This document shows positions 42,291 to 54,772 of a stretch of DNA of 64,000 nt, in pieces (the stretch's first letter is position 1; each line of letters opens with the position of its first letter). Both the position numbers and the translations under genes were made by a program. Source of the stretch: Chiridota heheva (lineage: Eukaryota; Echinodermata; Holothuroidea; Apodida; Chiridotidae); assembly GCA_020152595.1 (NCBI GenBank), contig JAIGNY010001834.1:445001-509000 (forward strand), written 5' to 3'. A model generated the notes under the pieces. It saw only the letters and a list, made by a program, of their open reading frames with translations. It was not told the DNA's origin and did not search any database.

Positions 42291-43539
42291 AGACATGGAT
42301 TTTTTTAAATTTGATGAATACATGTAAAACTCTGTGATGTTAAAAAAGCAATTAGCAACTTTTAATCATCAAAGGTGGAACTTCATTCTAATAAAGCATT
42401 GTAAAAGCTAAGGAATTCAACAATCTTTAAGAGTTTGGCACTAAAATAATTGTTGTGACAGGTGTTACATTATATGTGACAAGTGTTGCATTATATATGA
42501 TAGGTTTTACATTTTATGTGATGGGTGTTACAGTGTCTGAAATTTCTATTGATCAGTTTTGATTTTTGTTCTTTAAACAATTAGAATAATCTATTTGGAA
42601 TGTATTTTGATCGCTATTGCACAAAATAAGCTTTGAATACAAGTAAAACAGTATGAAAATACAAAGGATCACTGTGTATGTATCTTTGGGGGAATGATAT
42701 CACTGATGGTAACGAACACCATGTTCTGGAAGGTGTTGTCACACCACACTATGGTGTTCACACACTGCACTTGTACTGCACTTTCAATGATTTTAGTACC
42801 TAAGACAAGGTCTAAACGGCAGAAATGCATATTCTGATAAATAATGTATTTAATTTACATCATTCTTGAAATCAAGGATGTCGTTGACCTTTTGTTTTGT
42901 AGTGCATGATGCATTTTTTACTTCATTCCTGACACCTGTCACATAATTTGTGACGGGTGGTACACAGGTTTGTTTTGTACCAGAGACTTGTTAATGTAGG
43001 TAAGTTCATTCACAGGATCAAATTGACATAGAGATATCAATATAAACTAGGTGCATTTGATGTATAATTTGTATGCACCATCCCTGTAGAGAGTTATACC
43101 AATTTTTCTTTTACCATGTGACGGGTGTTACAGTGGCAGTTTCCCAAACCATATAATCAGCATATTGAGGAACAATTTAAATCCTAAACACAAGGTTTTA
43201 ATGGCTAGAACTATAAATTAATGTACTTATTTTTGTAAATCTCATTCAGTTTTGAATGTCATTTCTTCTCTATATACAGTAGAGTTAAAGAATCTTTTTT
43301 GTAAAAGTTTGATGGGTGTTACATTGACAATTTCTCAAACATTACTTCAAAAAATCCAGTCATTGCATACTAACTGCATAAATATGTATATTATATGCAT
43401 GCATCAGGGAAAGCAAGTACATACCTTAACTACTAAAACATTCAATCTAAAAAGTTAGTAAACCATAAAAAAAAAGTTTTGGTGAAACTGGTAGAAATTG
43501 AGCTAAAAAAAGTACCATCACTTTCTGTAACCTTTATAT
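42291..43539. other. non-coding, recurrent GGTGTTACA words
   Basis: No gene. The word TGACAGGTGTTACA or a close variant recurs near 42457, 42478, 42505, 42520, 42950, 43122 and 43311. Confidence 0.5.
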
Positions 43540-46500
43540 TTTACATTCCCCCCCTCTGACCTCAATGACCTCATCTCCCAACTCCCTAAACCCTTCATTC
43601 TAACAGTTGACTTTAATGCTCATGGGGCCATGGGCAGCATTCGACAAAACGCCCAAAAAATTCACTTGCCTGCTAGGCAGACATATGAGCAGAAATGCTT
43701 GCATGAAAGCAAAATCCACTTGCCCAAAAATAATCACGATTTTATTGGATGATGCAATGCATGTTATGGTAAAACAGTTCTTACGGCAATTTTACTGAGA
43801 ATGCTGTATAGATAATAAAGACTTACACTTACCAAAAAATGGACATTGTAATCCATATATCCTCAAAAAATGTTGAGCAATAACAGACTCCATAAAATAA
43901 AATAAAAAACCACAAAAGTTCAAAAAACTTTTGCGTAAACAAGTGGCAAAGGCAGGTCAAGTTGGCCATGTAACAGTACAGTACATACAGCATATGGCAT
44001 GCCCTGCATGATGCTATATGTGTACATGGAACAGGTATTGCACCTATTGCGTGAGGTGCATTAAGACAGCAGAAGAGACCTTTGCAAGAAACAGTGACTG
44101 GATATAAATATGCATGAGATTTTTTACGTGAGATACAATATGATTAGTTGAAAGGAGTCAGGATCAATAGCAAAACAGCATGCATTACACACATGTTCAA
44201 CCAGCTTTTGTGGCCTGGATCATATATCTGTTCTATACTGTACGTTTTGTGTGTGTAAGATATAAACGTCTTATGTATGGCCATATGGGTGCATGTATAA
44301 TGTTGTTATAGCGAATATTTCTAACATAGAGAAATATTTTGGCTTCCAAATAAATGGAATATTAAGTCTGATTTAAGTTTTTTCTGGGCATTTCCATCAG
44401 TTATATTGTAGTTAGTATAATCTGTAATTAATTAAGTTTTTAAGAGAAATTCACTTTTTAGTTTGCATCAATCTCGCTCAAGAACAAAGCCCTCTGTCTT
44501 TTCAAAACCCACCCCTCTCCCCAAACCCACCCCTCTCCCCAAATCCACCCCTCTACCCAAAACCCACCCCTCTCCCAAAAGCCCACCCTCTCCCCAAAAT
44601 CTGGATAACTTGTGCATTCTCAGAGCCAAGGCCAGGAATACCATCAAACTCAGCAAAAAGATCTCCTGGAAAAATGTTTCATCCTTGGATCTCCAGACTC
44701 AAGGGCTGGAACATGATCTGTGACTTCAAAGGGAAAAGCTTCTCCAACAATATCCCTCATCTCACCCATAACAACACCCAAATCACCGACCTTCAAAGAC
44801 ATCTCTGACTGCCTAGCATCCATTTTCGCCAAAACCTCTTCAAATGAGAGTCTTTCCCACTCCTTCCATAACCCGAAAATTGAGGCTGAGAAGAACCGTC
44901 TCAACTTCCAGTCAAACAATCAGGAAAAATATAACCTTCCATTCAGCTACTCCAAGCTCTCCTCTGCCCTCAAAAAATCTGGGTCAGATGGCATCCACTA
45001 TAATCTCCTCAAAAACCTCCCCAGGATTTCCCTTGACATCCTCAAGATTTATAATCACCTATGGTCCTCCAAATCTTTCCCCATTACTTGGAGAGAGGCC
45101 ATCATCACTCCCATACCCAAGCCTAACAAAGACAGGTCCAATCCCACCAACTACTGGTCCATCGCTCTCACTTCCTGCCTCTGCAAGATTATGGAACGTA
45201 TGGTCAACTACAGGCTCTGCTGGTACCTTGAGAATAACTACATACCCCTTCTCTTAAAATGGTTTTAGAAGAAACCAGAACTGCCTGGGCCGTGTACTCA
45301 CACTTGACACCTATGTACGTGAAACATTCGTCAGAAATCACCATGCTATCTCCATCTTCTTCAACCTCGAAAAGGCCTTCGACACCACCTGGCAATACGG
45401 TATCCTCAAGGACCTACACCCCTTCGGCCTCAGAGGCCTCTTTCATCCATAACTTTCTCCATACCTGCCATTTCAGGGTACGCATTGGTAACACCTACTC
45501 CCAAAGGTACACCCAACCCAACACCTGGGTGTCCCTGAAGGCAGTATCCTCTCTCCCACTATCTTCATCCTCAAAACAGCATCACCAAGGCTTCCCTCCC
45601 CCCCTTAACATTAATTGCTCCCTCTATGTTGACGATTTTGCTATCTTCTCATCCTCACCATGCTCCCAAACTCTCCAAAATAACCGTCAACACTGCCTGG
45701 ACAACTTAGCTCACTGGAGCGACTCCAACGGCTTCAATTTCTCAAAAGACAAAACTGTTCTCATCCACTTCAACAACATCAACACCTTTCTTTGCCCCTG
45801 CCTCCATCTCAAAGATTCCACTCTTCCCAGTAAAGACAGTTCTCGGAATCACTCTCGATTTTAAACTCTCCGATCTCCCCCACATCAACACCCTCAAAAC
45901 CCAACTGCCACAAAATCCTTAATCTCCTCAGGGTCCTCTCCAGCACTGACTGGGGACTGGGGAGCCAATCGTCTCACCCTGCTCACCTTATATTACTCCC
46001 TCCCCAGGTCCGCCTGCAAACTTTACAGTACTTGAAGCACCTCGAGGTCACTAAAAACACTGCCTTTAGGCTCTGTCTTGCTGCCACCCATACCACCCCC
46101 ATCACCAGTCTCCACTTAGAGGCCAATTAACTCCCCCTTTGACCACAGGTGCACCAGGACCGGCCTCTCCTTCGCTCTTCGTATCCTTACCGATCCGCAG
46201 AACACTTGCTTCCATTTCATTCACTCTACCCCCTTCACCAACCCCTTCAGCCTCAAGAAACGCATCCCCCACCTTTCGGGATCAGGATGCACTTTCACTT
46301 CACCAAAGCCAACATCAACATTTTTTTTGATTGCCAAGCACACTATCTCTCCCACGCCCACCTGGGTTATCAATCCCCCAAGGTTTTCCTTGGCCTTTCC
46401 TCCTACAGCAAAGCTCTCCACAACCCAGCTTTCTTTTGCTCCAAATACTGCCAACTCAAGTAGACATTTCATCAACTTATTTTTCCTCTTCACCGATGGC

Positions 46501-47455
46501 TCCACATGGGAAGGGCCCTCTGTATCCGCCACCGCCTGTCCCGGCCTCACCCTCTTCTCATCTTTGCCTGATGGAGCCTCAATCTACTCTGCTTAAGCAA
46601 AGGCCATCCTCCCGGCTGTAAACTTTGTTGAACTCTCCGTCCGTCCCCGCTTCGTGATTTTCTCCTACTCTAAAACTGTTCTCACTGGCATCCTCAACAT
46701 ACTCTGGTTTAATCCATTCATCCTACAAGTCCTCTATAAGCTTCACGCTCTTTCCTCCTTAGGGAAAAAAATTGTCTTTTTCTGAATCCCCAGCCAACGA
46801 GAGAGCAGCCAACAACACTCTGTCGAATCACATCTCTCCTTTTCCTATCCCACACTCAGACCTCCATTTCCCTACTTCCAGCTACCTCAGTAAGACCTGA
46901 CAAGACTCCTGGAATCTCGAGACCAGTAACAAACTTCACACCACCAAACCCAAAGTCGGGACCAAGTCCCCCTGCACAGTTGTAACTGCAGGGAGGACAT
47001 AATACCTGCATCCGCCTTGGCCACACCTTTCTCACCCACTCTCACCTACATTTTGGCTCGCCTGCTCCTCTCCTCTCCATGCAACACCAATCTCTCGATC
47101 AAGCATATGCTCTTAACCTGTCCCCTATACCTGAACACCAGATCACACCTCTCCCCCTCCATCTCAATTTCTGATCTTTTCAAGAACAATCCTACCTCCA
47201 ACTTTATCATCTTTCTCCACAAGAGCAATTTAATCCACCTGCTCTAATCCTCCCTTTCCTTCCCTTCCATGCCTTACCCTGCTCACCTTCCCTTTATTAC
47301 CTTAACTTTTTTCTCTTATCCACCTTCCTTCCCTCTATCCCACCTTTCATTCCTCTCTGTCCTAACTCAAGCACCTTAGTTTTTAAAACCCTCTTGGCAC
47401 ATTTGACTCTGACTGTCATGGTGCTGTTAAACATCCTCAAACCAAACCAAAAAAT
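43540..47455 (+). mobile_element. decayed I/Nimb-type LINE
   Basis: An endonuclease scrap with ILTVDFNAHG lies at about 43545-43630. A gap of unrelated-looking sequence follows to 44455. Then come a linker ending KARNTIKLSKKISW, reverse transcriptase, RNase H and a 3' end with GTGCTGTTAAAC and CAAACCAAACCAAA (to 47455). The linker holds a 5-fold 20-bp CCCACCCCTCTCC repeat (44510-44600). The presence of RNase H after the reverse transcriptase suggests the I superfamily. Confidence 0.75.
44720..47247 (+). pseudogene. broken reverse transcriptase-RNase H of LINE
   Basis: Fragments in several frames. 44870-45268 carries NLPFSYSKLSSAL, SDGIHYNLLK, ITPIPKPNKDRSNP and SCLCKIMERMVNYRL. 45340-45850 carries FFNLEKAFDTTW, GSILSPTIF, SLYVDDFAIF (catalytic V-D-D) and KDKTVLIHF. 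RNase H follows with FTDGS (about 46493). In its second block, TAA replaces the expected catalytic glutamate (IYSA-stop-AKAI, about 46593). In its third, VIFSYS carries tyrosine where aspartate is expected. A C-terminal KHMLLTCPLY block lies near 47103. It is not functional. Confidence 0.8.
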
Positions 47456-48100
47456 TACCATTTGTATTGCATGGTTTGCATAAATACTTGAACATTTTTG
47501 AACATTTTCTTTGATCATGAAATTTTGCATATTAGTGGATACTAAAAGAAATTGATCTACTCTACATGTATATTGACTTTTGAATGGCTCCATGACAGAA
47601 AATCAAATTAAACATGACACCCTCTTTTTGAGTTAATGTAAAATATATCATAACAGTTGTATGATACAATTATGTTGTTTTTAGCATTACTAATCTTCTC
47701 TAATATGACCATATACAATTTTGTTACCATCATAATGAATTTGTGGCATATGCCCCCATTTGAAAAAAAAGAAGGAAAAAGTTGGGCGGGCCTTTTCCCC
47801 CGGGTGTCATGGTAACACAGTATAGTGAAGGCTTTCATGTACAATTTCCTAAACAGGGTGGCACAGGTTGGCTTTTCAATAATCTTTAAGTCCACTTTCC
47901 TTTGTAATGTTGGTGAAGTATTTTACTCAAGACTTTCTTGGTGGTCCAAACATCTGACATACTGGGGTTGGGATGCATGCGAGCAATGTAGGGGCATACA
48001 GAGGAGGTGAATGTCATGGGCTTTGGTTGTTGTGATGTGATCTACAGTGATGTGACTAAATGCCCTTCAAATAGTGTACTGCAGTCGAAGCAATTCATGT
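47456..48100. other. no gene recognised
   Basis: AT-rich spacer between the LINE 3' end and the piggyBac-like element. Confidence 0.5.
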
Positions 48101-48913
48101 TTAACCCTTACTCTCCCAAGGTTCCAAAAATAGAATAAGCTATTTCTGAAATCTTTGGAAAGAGGATTTTTACAGCACTTTCTGTTCCATTTGTACCAAA
48201 ACAAGTTCGACTTTTATGAAAGCGAACATGTTGAACTTTCCAAAAATGTGCATATTTCCGAACTCAAATATGCAAATTACGTCATTGAATTAGCATATTA
48301 GGTCTCCAAACATTCTATCTTTATGACACGCTTGTGCCTTGTGGCTAAATAGCAAAAAATATGGATAGAATTTCTGAATAAATCCTTGGAAAGACCTTTC
48401 ATTTGATACTATTAATGGATTTTTAGGAATCAGAGAAAAAAAATGACGCAAATATGAAAAATTTGGTACATTTTGACCTAAAAATTATCCCCCGATTCTG
48501 TGAATAATCTATCTAATAGTGTATGGCACTAAATTTTCCAAAAAAATGCATTTTCCCCTTCTATGATGTCCAAAACTAATAGAATGCAGAAAAACAAGAT
48601 GTTTACATCATCATTTGCAAAAAATGAAATAAGAAATTATGCAAATGATATGCAAATTAGGTCATTTACCTCATCTATTATGCACGAAACTGTTTTTTGT
48701 TTATTTCTGACCCAATTTCAGCCATTACAAGCTTCACAGCTACTTTTATGTTGATAGACTATGCTGATTATCTATTAGATGCTTACTTCTGTTCATTCCA
48801 CATGGAATTCATAAGAAATGTTTGCTGAAAAGGCCCAAATTTGTAAAGTCTTCTGCTATACCTTGTTGCTGCAAATAGAATAAAAAATAAAAAGAAATTG
48901 CAACTATATTCAT

Positions 48914-49249
48914 TCAACTTACTTTAGTTTGGTCTTCCCGTAACCAGTTACCGAAGACCGCGTGTCGATCCCGGTCACTCTCCACCAGTACTTCCCACAG
49001 ATGATAGTCTTTATCGGCTGCAGGGATGACCTTCGACCGTTGTATCTCCTGCAGCCGAGCGTTCCGCTCTTCCTCCCTGGTTTTCAAGGCAGCTTTTTCC
49101 GCTGCAGTCGGATTTTCTTTGAGTGGTGATGGTGTCGAGACTGCAGGGGAAGGCCTGGAAGAGGGGCCTGGGCTCATCTTCAACGGTCTGTCCCTCTTCC
49201 TCTCGGGTTGGGGAGTAGCGGGCGGCTCGTCCTCTTTAAGCATACGCAT
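48914..49249 (-). CDS. hypothetical 111-residue charged ORF inside piggyBac-like element
   Basis: Not recognised. ATG at 49249 on the minus strand. The first two thirds are proline-rich and highly charged (PPATPQPERKRDRP; then a lysine/glutamate-rich helix KTREEERNARLQEIQ). The end is more structured (DYHLWEVLVESDRDRH, GNWLREDQTK). It lies downstream of the short acidic ORF at 49965-50096 in the same orientation and could be a second exon of an element-encoded protein, with an acceptor-like CTTAAAG just inside its start. Base composition is GC-richer than its surroundings, which argues for past coding function. Confidence 0.35.
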   Translation of the reverse strand: MRMLKEDEPPATPQPERKRDRPLKMSPGPSSRPSPAVSTPSPLKENPTAAEKAALKTREEERNARLQEIQRSKVIPAADKDYHLWEVLVESDRDRHAVFGNWLREDQTKVS

Positions 49250-49964
49250 AACATGTTATCGCATAACAATGTTATTGTGGTTTCTAACCTGCCCCACAAT
49301 TTTGTGGTAACCGTGGAGACAGACTTTTATAGCCGGGAAGCCCGGGGGTACATACAGGGGTCCAAAATGTTTGTTTTCTCGATCTAGTAATCACCACAAC
49401 AGTGGCATAGCCAGGGGGAGGGGAAAAAGGATCATGGTCTCAAAAAATGGGGCATCAAAATAATGTACCAGTACTAGGCCTATATACAAGCATTTTCCTC
49501 TAAATGGGCCTGGGGCACCCCCAACATGTGTATTTTTCCCAAACATGGGACCCCCACTCCACTTTCCCCCATAAAATTGTGATTTCGGCCCCTGAAATAA
49601 TGGAACTTGGATTTTGTGAAATTGGGAATACACATATTTCAGTAGGCCTAAATTTACAATTTTGCCATTGGGAAATACATATATTTCAGTCCATTTAAAA
49701 ATGTTGTTATTGGGGTTCAGCTTTCATTTGTTTCATCCGGGCTATTATTGAAAGGACCTAAATCCTTTTTTTTTATATGTGATTTTAGTGTCCCTTTTAC
49801 TTGTTTATCGTAACAAGCAAAAAATCCCCGCTAATTTATCATAAGAATTCTATAAGCCTTATTTTATTACTACACATTTACAATGTAGTACTTTCGCTAT
49901 TTTTGGAAGAAAACACTCACCAACTCCGGAATTTAGAACAGATCGCTATCCATCTCAGCAGGCT

Positions 49965-50096
49965 CTATTCCTCCTCAATCTGGTCGAGTTCTGGTACATC
50001 TTTTTCATCAGAAGTACCTTCCGACCCCTCTGAGTCATCATTATTCTGAAGAAAACATAGGAGTCGGAAGGCACGTTCGACGTTGTATCTCGCCAT
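49965..50096 (-). CDS. short acidic ORF, possible piggyBac transposase N-terminus
   Basis: 43 codons from ATG at 50096 to TAG at 49965. It begins MARYNVERAFRLL and continues with an acidic stretch rich in D, E and S. Acidic N-termini are usual in piggyBac transposases, and the position close to the right terminus fits. There is no catalytic domain and the ORF ends early, so it is at best a remnant. Confidence 0.35.
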   Translation of the reverse strand: MARYNVERAFRLLCFLQNNDDSEGSEGTSDEKDVPELDQIEEE

Positions 50097-50677
50097 TTTG
50101 TTGTATGCGAAGAAAAAAAGCAAATTGACGTCATCATCAGAGACCTTTTAGGCAGGTAGAGGGGGTGCATCTGTTATTGTAATAGTTCGCTGAACGATCT
50201 ATTTCTCCTTTACCCGTAGAGATTTTAAAAATTCCAATACAATATTTGTGCCTTTTTTTATGTTTTTTGATCAAAAAAGGTCAAAAATGGCCCCAAATCA
50301 CAAATTTTGGCATATTTTCTTCAAAAAAACACAAACATTGACCAAGTACAAGTAAAAATCGTGTAGCAACCAACAATTCAAACTATCTTTATACTTTACC
50401 TGAAAAAGAAAAAATTGTCACATATGACATTCATCTTCTTTTTTCTTTTTTTTAAACGTCGTTTAAAAAAAAAAATGCACTTTTTTGTAACGATTTTACT
50501 CAAAAAATTTCAATGTAACCCCCCAACAAAATAATTATATTATGAAAGATCTATTCAATCTGGTTTGAATGAACTTATTTGCAGCTCTATAGGATTTTGG
50601 GAAGGTACTCAAAAACAATTTTGGAAAAGGGATCGTAACTGTCACGGTCACCGTGACGCTGGGTGAGTGAGGGTTAA

Positions 50678-52246
50678 GTGCAAGATTGTTGTAAATAATG
50701 GACATGTGCAAGGTTGTATACTAAGCTTATTGTATATACAGACTGGTGAAAAGTTGTGTAAAAAGTGAAAGTTCGTCGTTTCAAATAATAGTGGGGTTGA
50801 AAGTATATGTTAATGGTTTCAGCTAATACTCTATACTTAACACACATGATTAGCTTGCAGTAAAAGTACTTATGTGATTTAACACCAGGTCCAACTTATA
50901 TCTTTACAGTAGCTTGTTTATGTGTCAATTTTAATATTATGTGGTAAACTTTATTCCTGGGCCGTTTTGCCCTGAGTCACTTCCATTTGCTTGGAGTAAA
51001 AAAACAAATACCGTATGACTAAATAATAAACAAGGTTTAAAAATTATTTAAACATTTTAACGATTAATCATTATGCTAATAAGCCTCTTTAAAATGTATT
51101 AACATAATTATAATAAAACCTTGCAACATCCTATTAAAAATTGACTTTTATGAGACAGGCTAAAGTTTCGACAGTCAATTTATTTCACAACATATTGTCA
51201 TTATTTCCATCATTTGTTTTATGTGCAATGTACTAACAAAACTTCTTACCAGTTTTTAATAGGATTATGAAAACAAAAATGATGGGCCTTTTTCCCCATG
51301 GGCCTTACCCCAGTTTACCCTACAGTAAAGTACATGTTCTTTTTAGAAGCCCTATTTCTTTCTAGTGATTTATATACTGTAACATTTCACAATTTTTTTT
51401 GTCACTGTTTGTGCTGTACCATACCATAGTACATACGTGTACATCATTACTGTGACATTGGATAGCGCAGCACAATCGTGTCAAATTGATTAATTAATCA
51501 AGTTGACTTATTAATGACTTCATCAAAAAAAAAAAAATTAAATTAAAGAAAAACCGTACACTGTACATTACAGTACATGTATATGTTTTAATTAGCAGCC
51601 CAACAGTGTACAATACATTTCACAATTCTTTTTATTACTATTTGCACTGTACTATACCCTACCTGTATGAACAATAGGTTTACTTATAATGGCTTCATGA
51701 AAGATGATGAAATTAATAAACCGGTATATGTTTTTCTCAGAAGCCCAAGTCTTCTTTTGGAAAAAATGATTCACAATTTTTTTACCACTTTAGTATTTGT
51801 ACTGTACTAGGGTCATTCCATGTCAGTTCACAACAAGAAATGTCCAGGTAACACACCTCCAACTCACAATGCATAACACACCTCCGACCCACAATGCATA
51901 ACACACCTTTGACTCACAATGCATAACACACCTCTGACTCACAATGCCTAACACACCTCCGACTCACATTTTGATGACATTTGGTATGCTTGATAGCTAT
52001 ATTGGGAAATGGAAAATCTCAAATTTCAGCAAAATTAAACCTTCCGTGTAAAAGTTATGGCCTTCTAAAAATAGCCAAAAGTTGCTCAAATGGGTGTGGT
52101 CGACGATTATGAAAAAGCCGTAACTTAAAATGTACAAGTCTAATTTTGATGAATTGAGTGTCTTTTTAAAGGGGATTCAACAAGCAATCAAGTCTTTTTA
52201 ATCAGTTTAACCTAATGGGTACAGTTGTATATAAAAATCAATGTCC
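50678..52246. other. non-coding, with degenerate repeats
   Basis: About 51340-51800 holds three diverged copies of a block with TTTCACAATTTTTTT and TTTGTACTGTAC. 51848-51970 holds four to five copies of a unit of about 29 bp with AACACACCTCCGACTCACAA. No gene is seen. Confidence 0.6.
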
Positions 52247-52321
52247 TTTTTACCTCCCTCTCAGGCACAATTTTACCTTTGTTGTCTTGGTGCCGTTAAG
52301 CCCTCATCAAACAAACAAAAC
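52247..52321 (+). mobile_element. LINE 3' tail ending in (CAAA)n
   Basis: Contains CTCTCAGGCACAATTTTACC, TTGGTGCCGTTAAG and a CAAACAAAC tail, matching the 3' ends at 42170-42290 and 47385-47455. Confidence 0.6.
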
Positions 52322-53624
52322 ATGAGAATGACCTTGTGGGACATTAGTTTTCCCCAAAATTTGGTTTTTTAATTCTGTAACATGTCACCTTGAAATTCAT
52401 TAATATTTCCAAAGGTTTTGTTTTCCTTCTTGGTATCAAATTTGCATTTGAAACTGTCAATATAGAGTAATTATTTACTGTTTGCATGAAGTTACATCAC
52501 ACTACATATTTATATTTATTGACAAAATTGCATGTGATAAAAGGCAAAATGCTTTGATGTCCAAAATGTTGCAAAAGGCCAGAAAACATTCATATTCATG
52601 GGTACATGTAGTTCATATGAAACAAATGTCCAGAGACTCAAACCATTTTTTGGAAGAAAGCAGCTAGAGTATGTCGTCCTCATCATGTTTTAAAAAAGCT
52701 GAATTTTCTGGAAGATGATGAATTCAAGAAAGGGGCTTCAACAACAAACAATATGGTGGAATTGAGCATTTGTCTTCACGTTCTGGCCAATAAATTGTCT
52801 TGTTGGCCCACGTGAACGCTTGCAAGGTAATCGTTATATTCCTTGAACACTTCTTCAATCATCCCAAACCACCATTTTGAATCAAAAACACATGACAAAA
52901 ATGGTTTTTGACAAACTTGTTGATTTTTTGATCCTCTATCTGATTCTTGTGTGTCTCAAGATACCCTGTTTTGTACACTTGAAGGAATCTGTCAGATTTG
53001 TGAACAAAATAATGAAATTGACGTGTGATTTTGACTGTCGTTGCATGAAGAAAATGTCCCTCCAGTTGTGTTTCAGCTTGCATGATCTCTTCAATATCAA
53101 CAAACAGAAATTTGATGCCTAGAACCTCCTCAGAGTGAAATTTGAAAATGCTTGATGTGTCCTAAGCTGATCATTGTATGGGTGTCTGAGACTTTCCTTG
53201 GTAACGTGTCTTTTAAGTGTGCCCCCAATGCCATCACATGCGCTTATTTTCTAAATGATTGGAAACATTTTTTCCTTCAAAAATTATTAAGAATAGTGTA
53301 GAGTAAAATTTTCAATAATGTTTTCCAATCTATTCTTGTAATTTGTATTTGAATTATGAAAATTTTGCGATTAATTTTTAATGAAGTACATAAAGATTAG
53401 TACAGGAAGTGCTGTGATGACATAATCATGACTTGGACTCAGTACAAAAGTCATTTCTATGCGGGAAGAAAAATATTTAAAGTTCAATAACTTCTTTTAG
53501 GAATGAGATGTTACCATGTTTTTAACAAAAAATTGCCAATCTGTTTCTTAGATTTTACTCTATGAGATACATAAAAGTGAAATTCCATGGGAATATTCCT
53601 TTAATTCTTCCCCACACTGTCTAG
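52322..53624. other. no gene recognised
   Basis: Short open frames on both strands overlap at 52859-53122, with no motif, paired splice sites or composition change. Confidence 0.4.
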
Positions 53625-54772
53625 TGGTGAGGTGTAGGATACAGGTGATCAAGAGCTCGCACTACGTGGTGAGGTGTGGGATACGGGGGATCAAGAGCTT
53701 GTACTACGTGGTGAGGTGTGGGATACAGGTGATCAAGAGCTCGTACTACGTGGTGAGGTGTGGGATACAGGTGATCAAGAGCTCGCACTACGTGGTGAGG
53801 TGTGGATACAGGGATCAAGAGCTCTTACGTGGTGACGGATACGGGGATCAAGGGTGATCAAGAGCAGGTGATCAAGAGACCACGTGGTGAGGTGTGGGAT
53901 ACAGGTGATCAAGAGCTCATACTACGTGGTGAGGTGTGGTATACAGGTGATCAATAGCTTGTATTACGTGGTGAGGTGTGGGATACGGGGGATCAAGAGC
54001 TCGCACTACGTGGTGAGGTGTGGGAGACAGGTGAGCAAGAGCTCATACTACACGGGTGATCACTGTACACGTGGTGAGGTGGGATACGGGTGATCAAGAG
54101 CTTGTACTACGTGGTGAGGTGTGGGATACGGGGGATCAAGAGCTCGCACTACGTGGTGAGGTGTGGGAGACAGGTGATCAAGAGCTCATACTACGTGGTG
54201 AGGTGTGGGATACAGGTGAGCAAGAGCTCTTACTACGTGGTGAGGTGTGGGATACGGGTGATCAAGAGCTCGCACTACATGGTGAGGTGTGGGATACGGG
54301 TGATCAAGAGCTTGTACTACGTGGTGAGGTGTGGGATACGGGTGATCAAGAGCTCGTACTACGTGGTGAGGTGTGGAATACGGGTGATCAAGAGCTCGTA
54401 CTACGTGGTGAGGTGTGGGATACGGGTGATCAAGAGCTCGTACTACGTGGTGAGGTGTGGGATACAGGTGATCAAGAGCTCGTACTACGTGGTGAGGTGT
54501 GGGATACGGGTGATCAAGAGCTCGTACTACGTGGTGAGGTGTGGGATACGGGTGATCAAGAGCTCGTACTACGTGGTGAGGTGTGGGATACGGGTGATCA
54601 AGAGCTCGTACTACGTGGTGAGGTGTGGGATACAGGTGATCAAGAGCGGGTGATCGCACCACGTGGTGAGGTGTGGGATACGGGTGATCAAGAGGTGTAG
54701 GATACGGGTGATCAAGAGCTCGTACTACGTGGTGAGGTGTGGGATACGGGTGATCAAGAGCTCGTACTACAG
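53625..54772. repeat. 42-bp minisatellite
   Basis: About 25 copies of a unit with GTGGTGAGGTGTGGGATACG and GGTGATCAAGAGCTCGTACTAC. The left part (53800-54090) is rearranged; copies from 54240 on are nearly uniform. A 42-bp unit keeps frame, so long frames on both strands are artefacts. Confidence 0.97.

Larger units (their letters stand above)
48105..50673 (-). mobile_element. piggyBac-like element with TTAA target sites
   Basis: TTAA flanks both ends (48101-48104 and 50674-50677). The ends read CCCTTACTCTCCCA and, inverted, CCCTCACTCACCCA. piggyBac elements are known for TTAA insertion and short inverted repeats beginning CCC. A subterminal palindrome GTCACGGTCACCGTGAC lies at 50641-50657. 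Total 2,569 bp, the size of an autonomous copy, but no transposase core is recognisable. The ORF at 49965-50096 starts near the right end on the minus strand, which suggests the orientation. A partial CAGTGGCATAGCCAGG-type insertion begins near 49399. Confidence 0.7.

Noticed and set aside
54056..54700. 214-codon frame with a 14-residue repeat
   Set aside because: The 42-bp minisatellite keeps frame on both strands; no signal peptide or unique flanks.
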